Positions 7,932-17,500 of a stretch of DNA of 64,000 bases are shown here, one piece after another. The translations under genes and the position numbers were made by a program. Every line of letters begins with the position of its first letter. Within the stretch, counting starts at the first letter, position 1. The stretch covers positions 1 through 64,000 of the forward strand of contig NZ_FTNC01000004.1 in the NCBI RefSeq assembly GCF_900156285.1, given 5' to 3'. The stretch comes from Halanaerobium kushneri (GTDB taxonomy: Bacteria; Bacillota; Halanaerobiia; Halanaerobiales; Halanaerobiaceae). The notes beneath the pieces were generated by a model that saw only the letters and a program-made list of their open reading frames with translations, was not told the DNA's origin and made no database searches.

Positions 7932-10586
7932 ATGAGAGATAAACTATTTAATTATCTGGCCAATACAATTATCAAAAAACCTAAGACTATTTTAATCATT
8001 ACCGCACTTGTTACAATAGTATTATTATTATTTTCATTTAACCTTAACCTGGAGTTAAGCTGGGTTGGTTTGGCCCCTAAAGGTGATCCTTCTCAAACTG
8101 AATTCCGGAAAATTGTAGATAATTATCCTTCGGCCAGTAAAATGTATGTAACTGTAGAAGATAAAGGTGGAGATTTAGAATCAGCAGCAAAAATTGCAGC
8201 TGAAAATCTGGAAAAACTGCAGTATGTAAAACGGGTAGATTATCGTGTAAATATGGATTATTTGCTTGATAATGGCCTTCTGCTCTATGAGTCTGATAAT
8301 TTAAATAACATAACTGATATTTTAAAAAATCCGAATCTAACCGGCTTTATAACAAACTTGAATGACCTTTATGAAAAAGAATATAAGGGTAATAGTAGTG
8401 GTATTGAAGATGATAAGCAGGAGATGGTCAGAACCTTAAGGGGCTTAGATTATTTTCTTCAGTTAGCTGATCGATCATTGACTCAGAATATTAAATCTGA
8501 AGAGATGGATAAAGGGGTTAAGAGATTGCTTGTTGGAGATCCCTATCTGAGTTCCATCAAAGGAGATACTTTATTAATGACTGTACAGCCTACTTTTGGA
8601 GCTCTGGATTATAATAAACTGAAGCCAGGTGTAGGTGCCATTGCAGAGGAGTTGAAAAAGATAGAAAAAGAGTATCCAGGATTTAAATATGGATTAACTG
8701 GAATGCATGTAATTGCCAGAGATGAAATGGAAAGCACAACCCGAGATTCAACTCTGGCCATGATAATAGGTCTGATTCTGGTCCTAATAATTTTAATAGC
8801 AGCTTTTAAAATGTGGTTATCACCCCTTTTGGCAGCAGTTCCTTTAATTGTTGGTATAATCTGGGATATGGGATTGACTTCTATATTTATTGGTAGATTA
8901 AATATTTTTACTGTTTTTACAGCTGCCATGTTGATTGGACTGGGGATTGATTTTTCTGTTCATATTTTGAGTGGATTTACAGAAGCTCGCAGTAAAGATT
9001 ATTCTTTAGAGGATTCTGTGCATTTTACTTTAGAGAAGGTAGGTCCTGGTATACTTACTGGTGCTTTAACTACTGCTGCAGCTTTCTTTACCCTGACAAT
9101 TAGCTCACTTGGTTTTTTAGTTGAGCTGGGTTTGATTATGGGAATGGGAATTTTGAGCATTATGCTGGCAGTTTTCCTAATCTTACCTGCATTATTATTT
9201 CTAAGAGATGGAAGCAAATCTTCCACGGTCAAAAAGGGTAATTATCCTGTAATTGGTAAAATAGCCGGCTGGTCCAGAAAATGGAGATATCCTGTTTTAG
9301 CTATAGTATTACTAATCCTTATTTTTTCAGCCTGGCAGGGAACTATGGTTGACTTTTATTTGAGTATCAAAAAAATCGAACCAGAAGGACTGGAATCGAT
9401 AAAAGTAATGGATGATATTGCTGATAAATTCAATATGAGCAATGATGCAGTTCTGTATACCACTGATAATTTAAAGAAAACTTATCAGCTGGCAGAAGAA
9501 ATAAAAGACCAGCCCCAGGTTGAAAGAGTAAGTGCAATTACCGAATACCTGCCTCCATCAGATATACAGCAGCAGAGATTGAAAAATTTAACTGCTGTTA
9601 ATCAAATGCTTAAAAGGAGACCGGGCTATCAAAAAACGGATATAAACAATTTAATTACTCAGTTAAAAAGGTTAGAAAATAATTTGATTGAAATTGGTCA
9701 GCTTTCTTATATGTCCGGGATAGATGAGGTAGTAAATGTTACAGATAAAATCACAGGTTTGCCCGGGAATCCAGGAATATTATCAAATTTTATAAGTAAA
9801 CTGGAAGCTGAAAAATATCAACAGCAAAAATTAAATGATTTTGTCAGCAGTTTTTATGATAGTTTCAGTGAAAATAGTGGAAAAATGGAAATCAAGAGTG
9901 AGCTTACAGTAAATGATTTACCGGCAGATATAAAATCACAATTTATAAGTGCAGATGGCAGTTCATATCTTAATTCAGTTTATGCTAAAGGAAACCTGTG
10001 GGACAGAATAAAAAAACCTTTTGGCAGCAGGTTTATTCACATGCTGAGAGAAAAAGTGCCCCGGGTTACAGGTACCCCAATTTTTATGCGGGTCTTATAT
10101 GATCAGGTTAGTAAGGAGGTAACAGAAGCAGTTTTCTTAATTGCTGTTACACTGTTGTTACTGTTATTTTTCCATTTCCGGTCATTCAAAGAAGCTTTTA
10201 TTGCCTTTTTACCTCTCATTTCAGCTCTTACAGTAACAATGGGACTCATAAAAATTCTAAATGTTAACCTGGATATTTTTAGTGTGCTTGCTTTTCCCTT
10301 AATTATTGGAATTGGGATTGATGATGGTGTTCATGTGATTCACCGTTTAAATATTAGTGATCAGGATATGCAGACAGTATTTAGCAGTGTTGGACGAGCT
10401 ATTTTACTTACCACTCTGACAACGATGGCATCATTTGGTTCTTTGATGATTGCTCAATATCAGGCTATATATCGTCTGGGAGTGACCCTGTTTATTGGAG
10501 TTGCCTTCTGTTTTATTATGACTTTAATTATTATTCCGGCTTTATTAACTAATAAAAATAAAATTAATGAAAGTGAGGAGAATTAA
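7932..10586 (+). CDS. RND-superfamily MMPL-type exporter (module 1)
   Basis: 884 residues. The protein is an internal duplication with a membrane helix, a large periplasmic loop and five helices in each half. The equivalent intramembrane acidic motifs are visible in both halves: LIGLGIDFSVHILSGF and LIIGIGIDDGVHVIHRL. This is the MMPL/HpnN branch of RND proteins, whose members move lipids such as hopanoids or mycolates from the inner membrane using the proton gradient. A LolA-like gene starts 2 bp after its stop and an outer-membrane barrel follows, so the cargo is probably handed across the periplasm. No membrane-fusion protein or TolC is present. Confidence 0.88.
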   Translation: MRDKLFNYLANTIIKKPKTILIITALVTIVLLLFSFNLNLELSWVGLAPKGDPSQTEFRKIVDNYPSASKMYVTVEDKGGDLESAAKIAAENLEKLQYVKRVDYRVNMDYLLDNGLLLYESDNLNNITDILKNPNLTGFITNLNDLYEKEYKGNSSGIEDDKQEMVRTLRGLDYFLQLADRSLTQNIKSEEMDKGVKRLLVGDPYLSSIKGDTLLMTVQPTFGALDYNKLKPGVGAIAEELKKIEKEYPGFKYGLTGMHVIARDEMESTTRDSTLAMIIGLILVLIILIAAFKMWLSPLLAAVPLIVGIIWDMGLTSIFIGRLNIFTVFTAAMLIGLGIDFSVHILSGFTEARSKDYSLEDSVHFTLEKVGPGILTGALTTAAAFFTLTISSLGFLVELGLIMGMGILSIMLAVFLILPALLFLRDGSKSSTVKKGNYPVIGKIAGWSRKWRYPVLAIVLLILIFSAWQGTMVDFYLSIKKIEPEGLESIKVMDDIADKFNMSNDAVLYTTDNLKKTYQLAEEIKDQPQVERVSAITEYLPPSDIQQQRLKNLTAVNQMLKRRPGYQKTDINNLITQLKRLENNLIEIGQLSYMSGIDEVVNVTDKITGLPGNPGILSNFISKLEAEKYQQQKLNDFVSSFYDSFSENSGKMEIKSELTVNDLPADIKSQFISADGSSYLNSVYAKGNLWDRIKKPFGSRFIHMLREKVPRVTGTPIFMRVLYDQVSKEVTEAVFLIAVTLLLLLFFHFRSFKEAFIAFLPLISALTVTMGLIKILNVNLDIFSVLAFPLIIGIGIDDGVHVIHRLNISDQDMQTVFSSVGRAILLTTLTTMASFGSLMIAQYQAIYRLGVTLFIGVAFCFIMTLIIIPALLTNKNKINESEEN

Positions 10587-10587
10587 G

Positions 10588-11361
10588 ATGAAAATAGCAA
10601 AAAAAATTATTAATTTAAGTATTCTAGCAGCTTTAATGATTATAATTGCTGTCAGTATTGTTAATGCAGCAAATATAACAGGTCAGGAGATTATAGATAA
10701 GGCAGAAGATAATATGGATTATGGTAATTATCAGAGCCAGGCTCAGATGACAATCCACACAACCGGTGGAGATAAAAGAGAACTTAAAATGGAGATCCGG
10801 GGTGAAGGAACTGAAAAATCAATTATGAAATATTATGAGCCTGCCCGGATAGAAGGAGTAACTTTTCTTTTTATCAAAGATGATATCTGGTCTTTCTTTC
10901 CGAGAACAGGAAGAGTTAGACATTTAGCTGCATCTACCAAAAATCAAAAAATGATGGGAAGTTCTTTTAGTTATGATGATTTTAGCAGTGAAGCTTTTGA
11001 AGATTACAGCGTGAAATTAATTGGAAACGAAAAAATGCTGGGAGAAGAGTGTTATAAAGTTGAAGGTCAGGCTAAAAGTGATGAGGCAGCATATGATGGC
11101 TTTACAGCCTGGGTTACAGAAGGAGATTTTCGACTGCTTAAAGTTAATTATTTTAAAGCTGGAGAAAAGATAAAGGTGATGACCATCGAAACTTTTATGA
11201 AGGTAAACGGGAAATTAAGGCCCAAAAAAATTACAATGAAAGATTTAAATGAAGATAATCAGACTGTTTTTGAGTATATAGAAATTGAAACTGGAGTTAA
11301 CTTTAGACCTAATTATTTTAATAAGAGAAATTTAGAGAGAATTTCTAAAAGCCAACTTTAA
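10588..11361 (+). CDS. LolA-like outer-membrane lipoprotein-sorting/lipid carrier protein (module 1)
   Basis: About 257 residues. A signal peptide (MKIAKKIINL... cut near VNAA) precedes a LolA/LppX-like half-barrel domain. DDIWSFFPRTGRVRHL followed by MMGSSFSYDDFSSEAF is the family's characteristic central segment. I start at ATG 10588 (GTGAGGAG upstream) rather than the upstream GTG overlapping the RND gene. Proteins of this group carry lipid-anchored cargo through the periplasm in a hydrophobic cavity. It belongs to the operon TetR-RND-LolA-barrel. The homologue in module 2 (16631-17428) has the same central motif. Confidence 0.82.
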   Translation: MKIAKKIINLSILAALMIIIAVSIVNAANITGQEIIDKAEDNMDYGNYQSQAQMTIHTTGGDKRELKMEIRGEGTEKSIMKYYEPARIEGVTFLFIKDDIWSFFPRTGRVRHLAASTKNQKMMGSSFSYDDFSSEAFEDYSVKLIGNEKMLGEECYKVEGQAKSDEAAYDGFTAWVTEGDFRLLKVNYFKAGEKIKVMTIETFMKVNGKLRPKKITMKDLNEDNQTVFEYIEIETGVNFRPNYFNKRNLERISKSQL

Positions 11362-11391
11362 AATTTATATAAGGAGGAGGCCTGATTTTCA

Positions 11392-12594
11392 ATGAAAAAA
11401 ATAATATCTATTCTATTTATATTAATATTAATATCGGTGGTTTCTTATCCAGTTCTGGCGGTAGATTTTTCTTATGGAGGGCAGTTCGATAGTTATCTGG
11501 AAAGGAAGAATAATAATTATAATTTTGCTAATGAGCTTAAGTTAAAATTTGATTTAGGCAGCTTTAATTATAATGGACATCTGGAAGGAGCTTTGATTAA
11601 TCAAGATAGTAAATTTGCCAATCTGAGCCAGTTTTCTCCCGATAATGAAGTTAAATTAGATAAAGCCTATCTTGATTTCTGGTTTGCTTCTGGTGAACTT
11701 AAGCTTGGAAAACAGAGGATTGCCTGGGGTTCTGGTTATTTTTTTAATCCAACTGATATAATAAATCCGCTTAAGGAAGATAATAAAAGCGAAATAAATC
11801 CCCGTCAGAGTACAGACAGCATTTTTGGCAGCTATTATCTGGGCAAAGGGGCGCTGCAGGGAGTTATAGTAACTGATTTTCAGCCTTTAGGACCTGACAA
11901 CAATGATCAAGCAGCAGAGGTGGCCCGGTCAATTAATCCCGCTCTGGATGGGAGTGTAGTTTTACCACAAGATTTTAGCGATGAGCTCGAATATGGATTG
12001 AGGTACACAACAGTTATTAATTATTACGATTTTTCTCTCATGTATTATCAGGGAAGAGAGGACTATCCAGTTGTATCTGCTTTTGAAAGTAACAATACTC
12101 CTCCTGAGGTCATTTTTAGTTATCCGGAAAAAGAAACTTTTGGACTTGATCTTTCTGGCACCCTTGCCGGGGGAGAAATAGGAGTCTGGGTTGAAGCAGC
12201 ATATACTAATCCAGATATTGGGCATAATTATTTACAATCGATCATTGGTCTGGACTATACCTACCAAAATGGTCTTCATCTGCTTGGTGAGTATTATAGA
12301 GATGAAAGTTTAAGTAATTTTATACCCGGTCAGGAGGTAAAGACTAAAGATTTTTTGGGCTTAGAAAGTGATTATAATTTAACTGATCTGCTGAAAATTA
12401 CAGGAAGTTTATTGACGCCGTTTAATTCCGATTTTTATCTTTTAAATGGAGAGTTAAATTATTCGATGGCCCAGAATGTCGAGTTAAAAGCAGGATTTAA
12501 TCAACCAATAAATGAGGAAGGAACAATTTTTGAGAATAATGACTTATTTCCGGCTGAAGATAATCTTTATTTAGAGCTTTCCTATTATTTTTAG
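11392..12594 (+). CDS. Outer-membrane beta-barrel protein, DUF1302/porin-like (module 1)
   Basis: 400 residues. A cleavable signal peptide (ends near PVLAVDF) is followed by alternating hydrophobic/polar beta strands. The C-terminus LYLELSYYF ends in an aromatic residue, typical of barrels inserted by the Bam machinery. LKLGKQRIAWGSGYFFNPTD (about residues 102-121) matches the barrel of module 2 (LGRQPISWSYGALINPVD), so the two are homologous. AGGAGG lies upstream of ATG 11392. It is the last gene of module 1 and is the likely outer-membrane acceptor or exit for whatever the RND/LolA pair moves. Confidence 0.8.
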   Translation: MKKIISILFILILISVVSYPVLAVDFSYGGQFDSYLERKNNNYNFANELKLKFDLGSFNYNGHLEGALINQDSKFANLSQFSPDNEVKLDKAYLDFWFASGELKLGKQRIAWGSGYFFNPTDIINPLKEDNKSEINPRQSTDSIFGSYYLGKGALQGVIVTDFQPLGPDNNDQAAEVARSINPALDGSVVLPQDFSDELEYGLRYTTVINYYDFSLMYYQGREDYPVVSAFESNNTPPEVIFSYPEKETFGLDLSGTLAGGEIGVWVEAAYTNPDIGHNYLQSIIGLDYTYQNGLHLLGEYYRDESLSNFIPGQEVKTKDFLGLESDYNLTDLLKITGSLLTPFNSDFYLLNGELNYSMAQNVELKAGFNQPINEEGTIFENNDLFPAEDNLYLELSYYF

Positions 12595-12603
12595 TAAAGA
12601 TAT

Positions 12604-12664
12604 TTGACAAAGTGAAATTAAAAGAATATAATGTGACTACAAAGTCATATGACTTAAAAGTCAT
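12604..12664 (+). promoter_or_regulatory. Perfect sigma-A promoter with palindromic operator (module 2)
   Basis: TTGACA (12604-12609), 17 bp, then TATAAT (12627-12632) is an exact consensus promoter. AAGTCATATGACTT (12642-12655) is a perfect 14-bp palindrome at the expected transcription start, and another half-site AAGTCAT follows at 12658-12664. A consensus promoter with a palindrome at +1 is expected to be silent unless derepressed. The TetR protein encoded next is the obvious candidate repressor. Confidence 0.75.
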
Positions 12665-12728
12665 AATAAATCTGAAAATTTATTTTTATTAAACTCTGGC
12701 AAATATTTAGGAAAAAGAAGGTGGACAA

Positions 12729-13367
12729 ATGCCTAAACAAACTTTTTTTAATTTGAACAGCTCCAAACAGAATAGAATTATTGACGCAGCTATAGCAGAG
12801 TTTGGGGCTCACCCTTATTTAAAGACGAGCATTAATAGAATAATAAAAAAAGCAGATATATCTAAAGGTAGTTTTTATCAGTACTTTAATAATAAAAAAG
12901 ACCTCTATAAGTATGTAATTGATCAGGTTTCAGATGCTAAAATGAAGTTTTTGGGAGAAAAACTGCAAAATTATCAGCAGTTAGAATTTTTTGAGCTGCT
13001 CAGAGAGCTTTTTATAGCCGGAATTCAATTTAGAAAAAACTTTCCCCGTTATTCGGAAATTGGTGATCGGGTTTTAAACAGCAGTAATAAAGATTTAAAA
13101 AATGAACTTTATGCTGAGAGCAAACCAAAAAGCAATGATTTCTTTGAAAAACTCTTACTAAAAGCTGTTCAGGAAGGAAAAATTGACCCAGAGATTGATA
13201 TAAAATTCACAGCATTTATGCTAACTGAATTTTCGGTCAGCATAGTAAATTATTTTTTTGAGACTCATGACACTGATAATGTAGATGAAATTATGAATTA
13301 TGTAGATAAAATGCTCTATATCATGAAAAATGGTATAGCAAAGGGGGATAAAAATGTCACTAATTAA
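12729..13367 (+). CDS. TetR/AcrR-family regulator (module 2)
   Basis: 212 residues. The helix-turn-helix region is TSINRIIKKADISKGSFYQYF (about 33-53), with a KKDLYKYV helix after it. The C-terminal domain is diverged and unlike that of the module 1 regulator apart from general fold. It overlaps the following ABC ATPase gene by 14 bp, so the repressor and the transporter are made together. Upstream lies a consensus promoter with a 14-bp palindrome that it probably binds. Confidence 0.9.
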   Translation: MPKQTFFNLNSSKQNRIIDAAIAEFGAHPYLKTSINRIIKKADISKGSFYQYFNNKKDLYKYVIDQVSDAKMKFLGEKLQNYQQLEFFELLRELFIAGIQFRKNFPRYSEIGDRVLNSSNKDLKNELYAESKPKSNDFFEKLLLKAVQEGKIDPEIDIKFTAFMLTEFSVSIVNYFFETHDTDNVDEIMNYVDKMLYIMKNGIAKGDKNVTN

Positions 13368-14043
13368 GTTAACAGGCCTGGAAAAAATTTATCAGCAGGG
13401 AAAAATTGAGGTACCTGCTTTAAGAGGAATAGATATGGAGATTGAGTCAGGAGAGTTTACAACTATTTTTGGTCCCTCTGGTTCTGGAAAAACTACTCTG
13501 CTAAATATGATTGGCTGTCTTGATAAGTCCACAGCGGGCGAAATTATTTTTGATGGACATTCAATTAATGACTTAGATAATAAAGAATTGGCAGAAGTTA
13601 GGCGTTATAATTTAGGCTTTGTATTTCAGAGTTATAATTTAATTCCAGTTTTAACTGCTTTTGAAAATGTAGAATTTGCAATTAGATTAATAGATAAGCA
13701 CAGTAAAAAAGAAAGAAAAGATAAGGTGATGTCACTTTTAGAAGAGGTTGGACTTGGAGATATGGCCCACAGACGGCCAAATGAACTTTCTGGAGGACAA
13801 AAACAGAGAGTAGCCATTGCCAGAGCTTTAATAAAGGAACCTAAACTTGTTCTGGCAGATGAACCAACCGCCAATCTGGATTCGGAAACCAGTCAAGAAG
13901 TTTTAGAACTGATGAAAGAAATGAATGAAGAACTTAACACAACTTTTATTTTTTCAACTCATGATCCTCAGGTAATGGATTATGCTCGCCGTTTAATTGA
14001 GATTAAGGATGGAAAAATCAGCAAAGATCAGAGGAGGGATTAG
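13354..14043 (+). CDS. ABC transporter ATPase, LolD/MacB type (module 2)
   Basis: 229 residues with all motifs intact: Walker A GPSGSGKTTLLN (about 39-50), Q-loop FVFQSYNLIPVLTAFENV, signature ELSGGQKQRVAIARAL (about 146-161), Walker B LVLADEPTANLDSETS, and the H-loop STHDPQVM. This is the short ATPase class that pairs with FtsX-like permeases (LolD, MacB-N). These couple ATP hydrolysis to a mechanical pull on periplasmic or membrane substrates. The start overlaps the TetR gene, and two permeases follow. Confidence 0.95.
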   Translation: MSLIKLTGLEKIYQQGKIEVPALRGIDMEIESGEFTTIFGPSGSGKTTLLNMIGCLDKSTAGEIIFDGHSINDLDNKELAEVRRYNLGFVFQSYNLIPVLTAFENVEFAIRLIDKHSKKERKDKVMSLLEEVGLGDMAHRRPNELSGGQKQRVAIARALIKEPKLVLADEPTANLDSETSQEVLELMKEMNEELNTTFIFSTHDPQVMDYARRLIEIKDGKISKDQRRD

Positions 14044-14045
14044 TG

Positions 14046-15281
14046 ATGTTTTTTCTCAGGATGGCGTTTAAAAATTTAACACGTCATAAAAGAAGAACTA
14101 TCATCACAGCTCTGATAATTGCCTTTGCAATTTTAATCTATGTAATGACAGATGGCTTAATGTTAGGAATGACTGAGATGTCATTTGATAACATTATTAA
14201 TTTAGAAAGCGGTCATCTGCAGGTTGTAGATCAGAACTACTGGGAAGATAGAAAAGAACTGCCCTTAAAAAATTTAATCACTCCCTCAGCAGAGCTGGAA
14301 GCTGAAATAAAAAAAACAGCCGGCTATGTCGCAATGACAAAAAGGCTAAAGTTTGCTGTTAATTTAAATAATGGCATAGATGAGTTACCCGTTACTGGAG
14401 TTGGGATTGATTTGGGCCAGGATGATAAAGTTTTTGAATTACAAAACTACCTGGTCGAGGGTAGGATGCCGGAAGCAGACAGCAGTGAGATTATCATGGG
14501 AGCAAAGCTGGCCGAATTAATGGATTTTAAAACAGGAGATTATGCTGTAATGCTGATTAGAACCGAGGAGAAAACCTTCAATACAATTGACGGAGAAATT
14601 GTAGGTCTTTTTAATACACCTCATCCAAGTCTGAATGAAAGCAATGTTTTTTTACCTCTATCTACGGCCCAGGATCGTTTAAATACAAAGGGTAAAATAA
14701 GTCATTATGCAGTTAGACTAAGTGATCAAAATCAGGCTCTTACTGCTGCAGAAGAGTTAAGTACAAGATTGGAAGCTCCTTTGCAAGCATATTCCTGGAA
14801 GGATGCGGCTAAAAGTCTGGTAACAATGATTGAAATGCAGGATATTGAAACTCAGGTTGTTCTGGCAGTAATTCTTACCCTGGCTGCAGTAGGAATAATT
14901 AATACTGTTATTCTATCTGCTCTGGAGCGAATGGAAGAACTGGGAATGATGAAAGCTCTGGGTATGCACGAGAGAGAAATTGTATATACTTTTATGGGAG
15001 AAGCTGCTGGTATAGGAGTAATCGGTGGAATAATGGGAATTATTATGGGGATCATCGGCCTCAGTATTTTTAATATTAATGGAATTGATATTTCAACAAT
15101 TACGGCAGGAGGAGATATGACCTACGGTTTTCCTTTAAGTGGAACTATTTATGCTGGCTGGGAAATTAGTTCATTTATCTTTGTTTTTATTTATGGAATT
15201 ATCGTTTCAGTTCTGGCAAGTATTTTCCCTGCCCTATGGGCTGCGCGCAAAGACCCTGTAAAAGCAATTTATCACCGCTAA
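14046..15281 (+). CDS. FtsX-like ABC permease (LolC/LolE/MacB type), first subunit (module 2)
   Basis: About 411 residues. One N-terminal membrane helix (MAFKNLTRHKRRTIITALII...) is followed by a large periplasmic MacB-PCD-like domain (about 45-270). Three C-terminal helices of the FtsX domain then follow, with ERMEELGMMKALGMHEREIVY before the second. This 4-helix layout is that of LolC/E and MacB. AGGAGG (14032-14037) fits ATG 14046 better than GTG 14043. It probably forms a heterodimer with the next gene product on the ATPase dimer. Confidence 0.9.
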   Translation: MFFLRMAFKNLTRHKRRTIITALIIAFAILIYVMTDGLMLGMTEMSFDNIINLESGHLQVVDQNYWEDRKELPLKNLITPSAELEAEIKKTAGYVAMTKRLKFAVNLNNGIDELPVTGVGIDLGQDDKVFELQNYLVEGRMPEADSSEIIMGAKLAELMDFKTGDYAVMLIRTEEKTFNTIDGEIVGLFNTPHPSLNESNVFLPLSTAQDRLNTKGKISHYAVRLSDQNQALTAAEELSTRLEAPLQAYSWKDAAKSLVTMIEMQDIETQVVLAVILTLAAVGIINTVILSALERMEELGMMKALGMHEREIVYTFMGEAAGIGVIGGIMGIIMGIIGLSIFNINGIDISTITAGGDMTYGFPLSGTIYAGWEISSFIFVFIYGIIVSVLASIFPALWAARKDPVKAIYHR

Positions 15282-15293
15282 GGAGGTTAGGAA

Positions 15294-16544
15294 ATGAAAT
15301 TTTTAATAAGTATTGCTTTCAAAAATATGTTTAGAAATAAATTAAGAACTGTAGTTTCTATCCTGGCTATTGCCTTTGCAGTAATGGTAATTGTTTTTAC
15401 CAGGGGATTGATTGATGGGATGATCGAAGATACTTACTCACTCTATATTCATTATGACACCGGCCATATAAAAATTATTGATCAAGAATACGAACAAAAA
15501 GAAAAATTGCTGTCTTTAAATTATACGGTTAATGGATTGGAAAATAAATCACTATCAGAAATGGAATCTGACTTAAGTGATCTTGATGGAATTGAAATGG
15601 TAGTTCCCCGCTTAAAATTCGGGGCAGCAGTAAGTACTGAAGAAGAACTGGTACAGATGCTGGCCTGGGGAGTTGACGGAAAAAAAGAACTTAAATTTAC
15701 AAATATTGGTCGAGAATTAAGTCGAGGTAGAATGGTTGAGTCTGGCAAAAGAGAGGTTGTGATGGGGACAGCCTTACTGGATAAAATAAATAAAACTGTT
15801 GGCGAAAAAGTGACAATGGTTTATACTACAGCCTTTAGTTCTTTTCAGGGAGCAACCTTTGAGATTGTTGGAGAGATAAAAAGTAATCTTCCTTTATTAA
15901 ATGAACAGGTTGTGTTTATGCCAATTGATACAGCAAGACAGCTGCTTTATTTAAATGACGAAAGTACAGAACTGCTTTTAGTTACTGCAGATAGAGATCA
16001 GGTTAATAATTACCTTCCTGCTGTCAGAAATTATTTAGATCAGAATGGGGGAGAGCGTTATCTTGCTCAAAGCTGGAGAAGTGGTAATACATTTATTCAG
16101 CTTTTAGAAGTGAGTGAGAAAATTTATAATTTTATCTATTTATTCCTGGTTCTGCTGTCATCAATTGTAGTTATTAATACACTGGTAATGATAGTTAAAG
16201 AAAGAACTCAGGAAATAGGTATGATGAGTGCCCTGGGATTAAAAAGCCGAGAAATCCTGGAGCTATTTCTTCTCGAAGGTTCTGCCATGGCAGTGATCGG
16301 AAGTTTTTTGGGAGCACTGGGCGGAGGTTTAATAAATTATTATTTATCCGGAGTTGGTTTTGATTACAGTGCAGCTTTTGAAGACATTGATGTTTTAATG
16401 AATCCAATTATTTATCCAACATTTAAAATTGAACACATGATTTTTGCCTTTGTTATCGGAGTAGTTGTGACAACTTTAACTGCGATTATTCCGGCCAGAA
16501 GAGCTGCTAAATTGGAGCCAACAGAGGCACTGCGCGAAATTTAA
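15294..16544 (+). CDS. FtsX-like ABC permease, second subunit (module 2)
   Basis: 416 residues with the same plan as its neighbour. It starts ISIAFKNMFRNKLRTVVSIL, has a periplasmic domain, and then carries ERTQEIGMMSALGLKSREILELFLLEG and two further helices. It ends IIPARRAAKLEPTEALREI, the classic end of LolC/E and MacB permeases. The two permeases are clearly paralogous, so the transporter is a LolCE-like heterodimer. It starts 12 bp after the first permease, preceded by AAGGAGG. Substrates of the family are lipoproteins, peptides and other amphiphiles. Confidence 0.9.
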   Translation: MKFLISIAFKNMFRNKLRTVVSILAIAFAVMVIVFTRGLIDGMIEDTYSLYIHYDTGHIKIIDQEYEQKEKLLSLNYTVNGLENKSLSEMESDLSDLDGIEMVVPRLKFGAAVSTEEELVQMLAWGVDGKKELKFTNIGRELSRGRMVESGKREVVMGTALLDKINKTVGEKVTMVYTTAFSSFQGATFEIVGEIKSNLPLLNEQVVFMPIDTARQLLYLNDESTELLLVTADRDQVNNYLPAVRNYLDQNGGERYLAQSWRSGNTFIQLLEVSEKIYNFIYLFLVLLSSIVVINTLVMIVKERTQEIGMMSALGLKSREILELFLLEGSAMAVIGSFLGALGGGLINYYLSGVGFDYSAAFEDIDVLMNPIIYPTFKIEHMIFAFVIGVVVTTLTAIIPARRAAKLEPTEALREI

Positions 16545-16560
16545 TAAGTATAAATCTATT

Positions 16561-16595
16561 CTTTGTTTTATAACGTTTTATAACTTAGAACAAAG
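16561..16595. other. Inverted repeat in the permease-LolA intergenic gap
   Basis: CTTTGTT (16561-16567) pairs with AACAAAG (16589-16595), with a smaller TTATAA/TTATAA repeat inside. No T tract follows. It may modulate expression of the two distal genes of module 2. Weak evidence. Confidence 0.3.
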
Positions 16596-16630
16596 CTAAA
16601 TATTAATTGATTTAGAAAGGGGTCAAAATA

Positions 16631-17428
16631 ATGTTTGCCTATTTAAAGAAACGTAATTATATTAATCTAAAAACCATATTAATTGCTGCGCTGGTTTCTG
16701 CTATCCTGGTTAGTATTAATCTGTCTGCTGCCGCTCAAACTACTGCCGCTCAAAATCTGTCTGCAGATGAGATAATCAATCGCCGAGATGAAAATGAATA
16801 TGTAATTACTGCTTATTCGGAGGCAGAAATGATTATTAAAAATAGCGGTAGATCTCAGACCAAGACTATGCGCAGCTGGCAGGATAAAGAAAACGCTCTG
16901 GCAGAATTTACAAACCCGCGTGATCGAGGCACTAAATTTTTAAAAAGAGGTGACGATCTCTGGATGTTCTTTCCTCAGGCAGAAGATCTGGTTAAGATTT
17001 CAGGTCATATGCTGGAACAGGGAATGATGGGAAGTGACTTTTCCTATCAGGATATGCTGGAATCAGATAAATTAACAGACCTGTATAATTTTAAGCTTCT
17101 TGGAGAAGAAGAATATGAAGGCAGGACGGCTTATAAACTTGAAGGTGTAAAAGTACCGGGTAAAGAAGTCAGCTATTACAGAAGGGTAGTCTGGATTGAT
17201 AAGGAAAGATTTGTTGGTTTAAAGGAAGACCTTTATGCCGAAAGTGGTAGATTGCTCAAGGAGGCAAGAGTTCTGGAGGTGGAAGAAATAGAAGGACGCT
17301 GGTATCCGGTGCATATGGTAATGGAAAATAAACTGCGCCAGAATACAAGTACTGAATTTATTGTCAGGGAAATTGAATTTAACCCGGATTTGCCGGATAA
17401 TATTTTTACTCTCGAAAGATTACGCTAA
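16631..17428 (+). CDS. LolA-like outer-membrane lipoprotein-sorting/lipid carrier protein (module 2)
   Basis: 265 residues. A signal segment (hydrophobic residues about 14-33, cut near SAAAQT) precedes a LolA/LppX-like domain. DDLWMFFPQAEDLVKI followed by MLEQGMMGSDFSYQDM is the same central segment as in the module 1 protein at 10588-11361. The first 35 residues differ, with a longer basic N-terminus. GAAAGGGG lies upstream of ATG 16631. Following two LolCE-like permeases, it is the natural periplasmic acceptor of their substrate, as LolA is for LolCDE, though it is not the housekeeping LolA by any evidence here. Confidence 0.82.
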   Translation: MFAYLKKRNYINLKTILIAALVSAILVSINLSAAAQTTAAQNLSADEIINRRDENEYVITAYSEAEMIIKNSGRSQTKTMRSWQDKENALAEFTNPRDRGTKFLKRGDDLWMFFPQAEDLVKISGHMLEQGMMGSDFSYQDMLESDKLTDLYNFKLLGEEEYEGRTAYKLEGVKVPGKEVSYYRRVVWIDKERFVGLKEDLYAESGRLLKEARVLEVEEIEGRWYPVHMVMENKLRQNTSTEFIVREIEFNPDLPDNIFTLERLR

Positions 17429-17500
17429 ATAAGAAGCAGCCTGATTTAAAAATCAAAATTAATCTGCCAGACAACGTTATAAGGATGGTGATGGAAGAAG

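Noticed and set aside
10567-10590. GTG start of the LolA-like gene inside the RND gene
   Set aside because: The signal peptide and ribosome-binding site fit ATG 10588; the longer form would put extra charged residues before the signal peptide.
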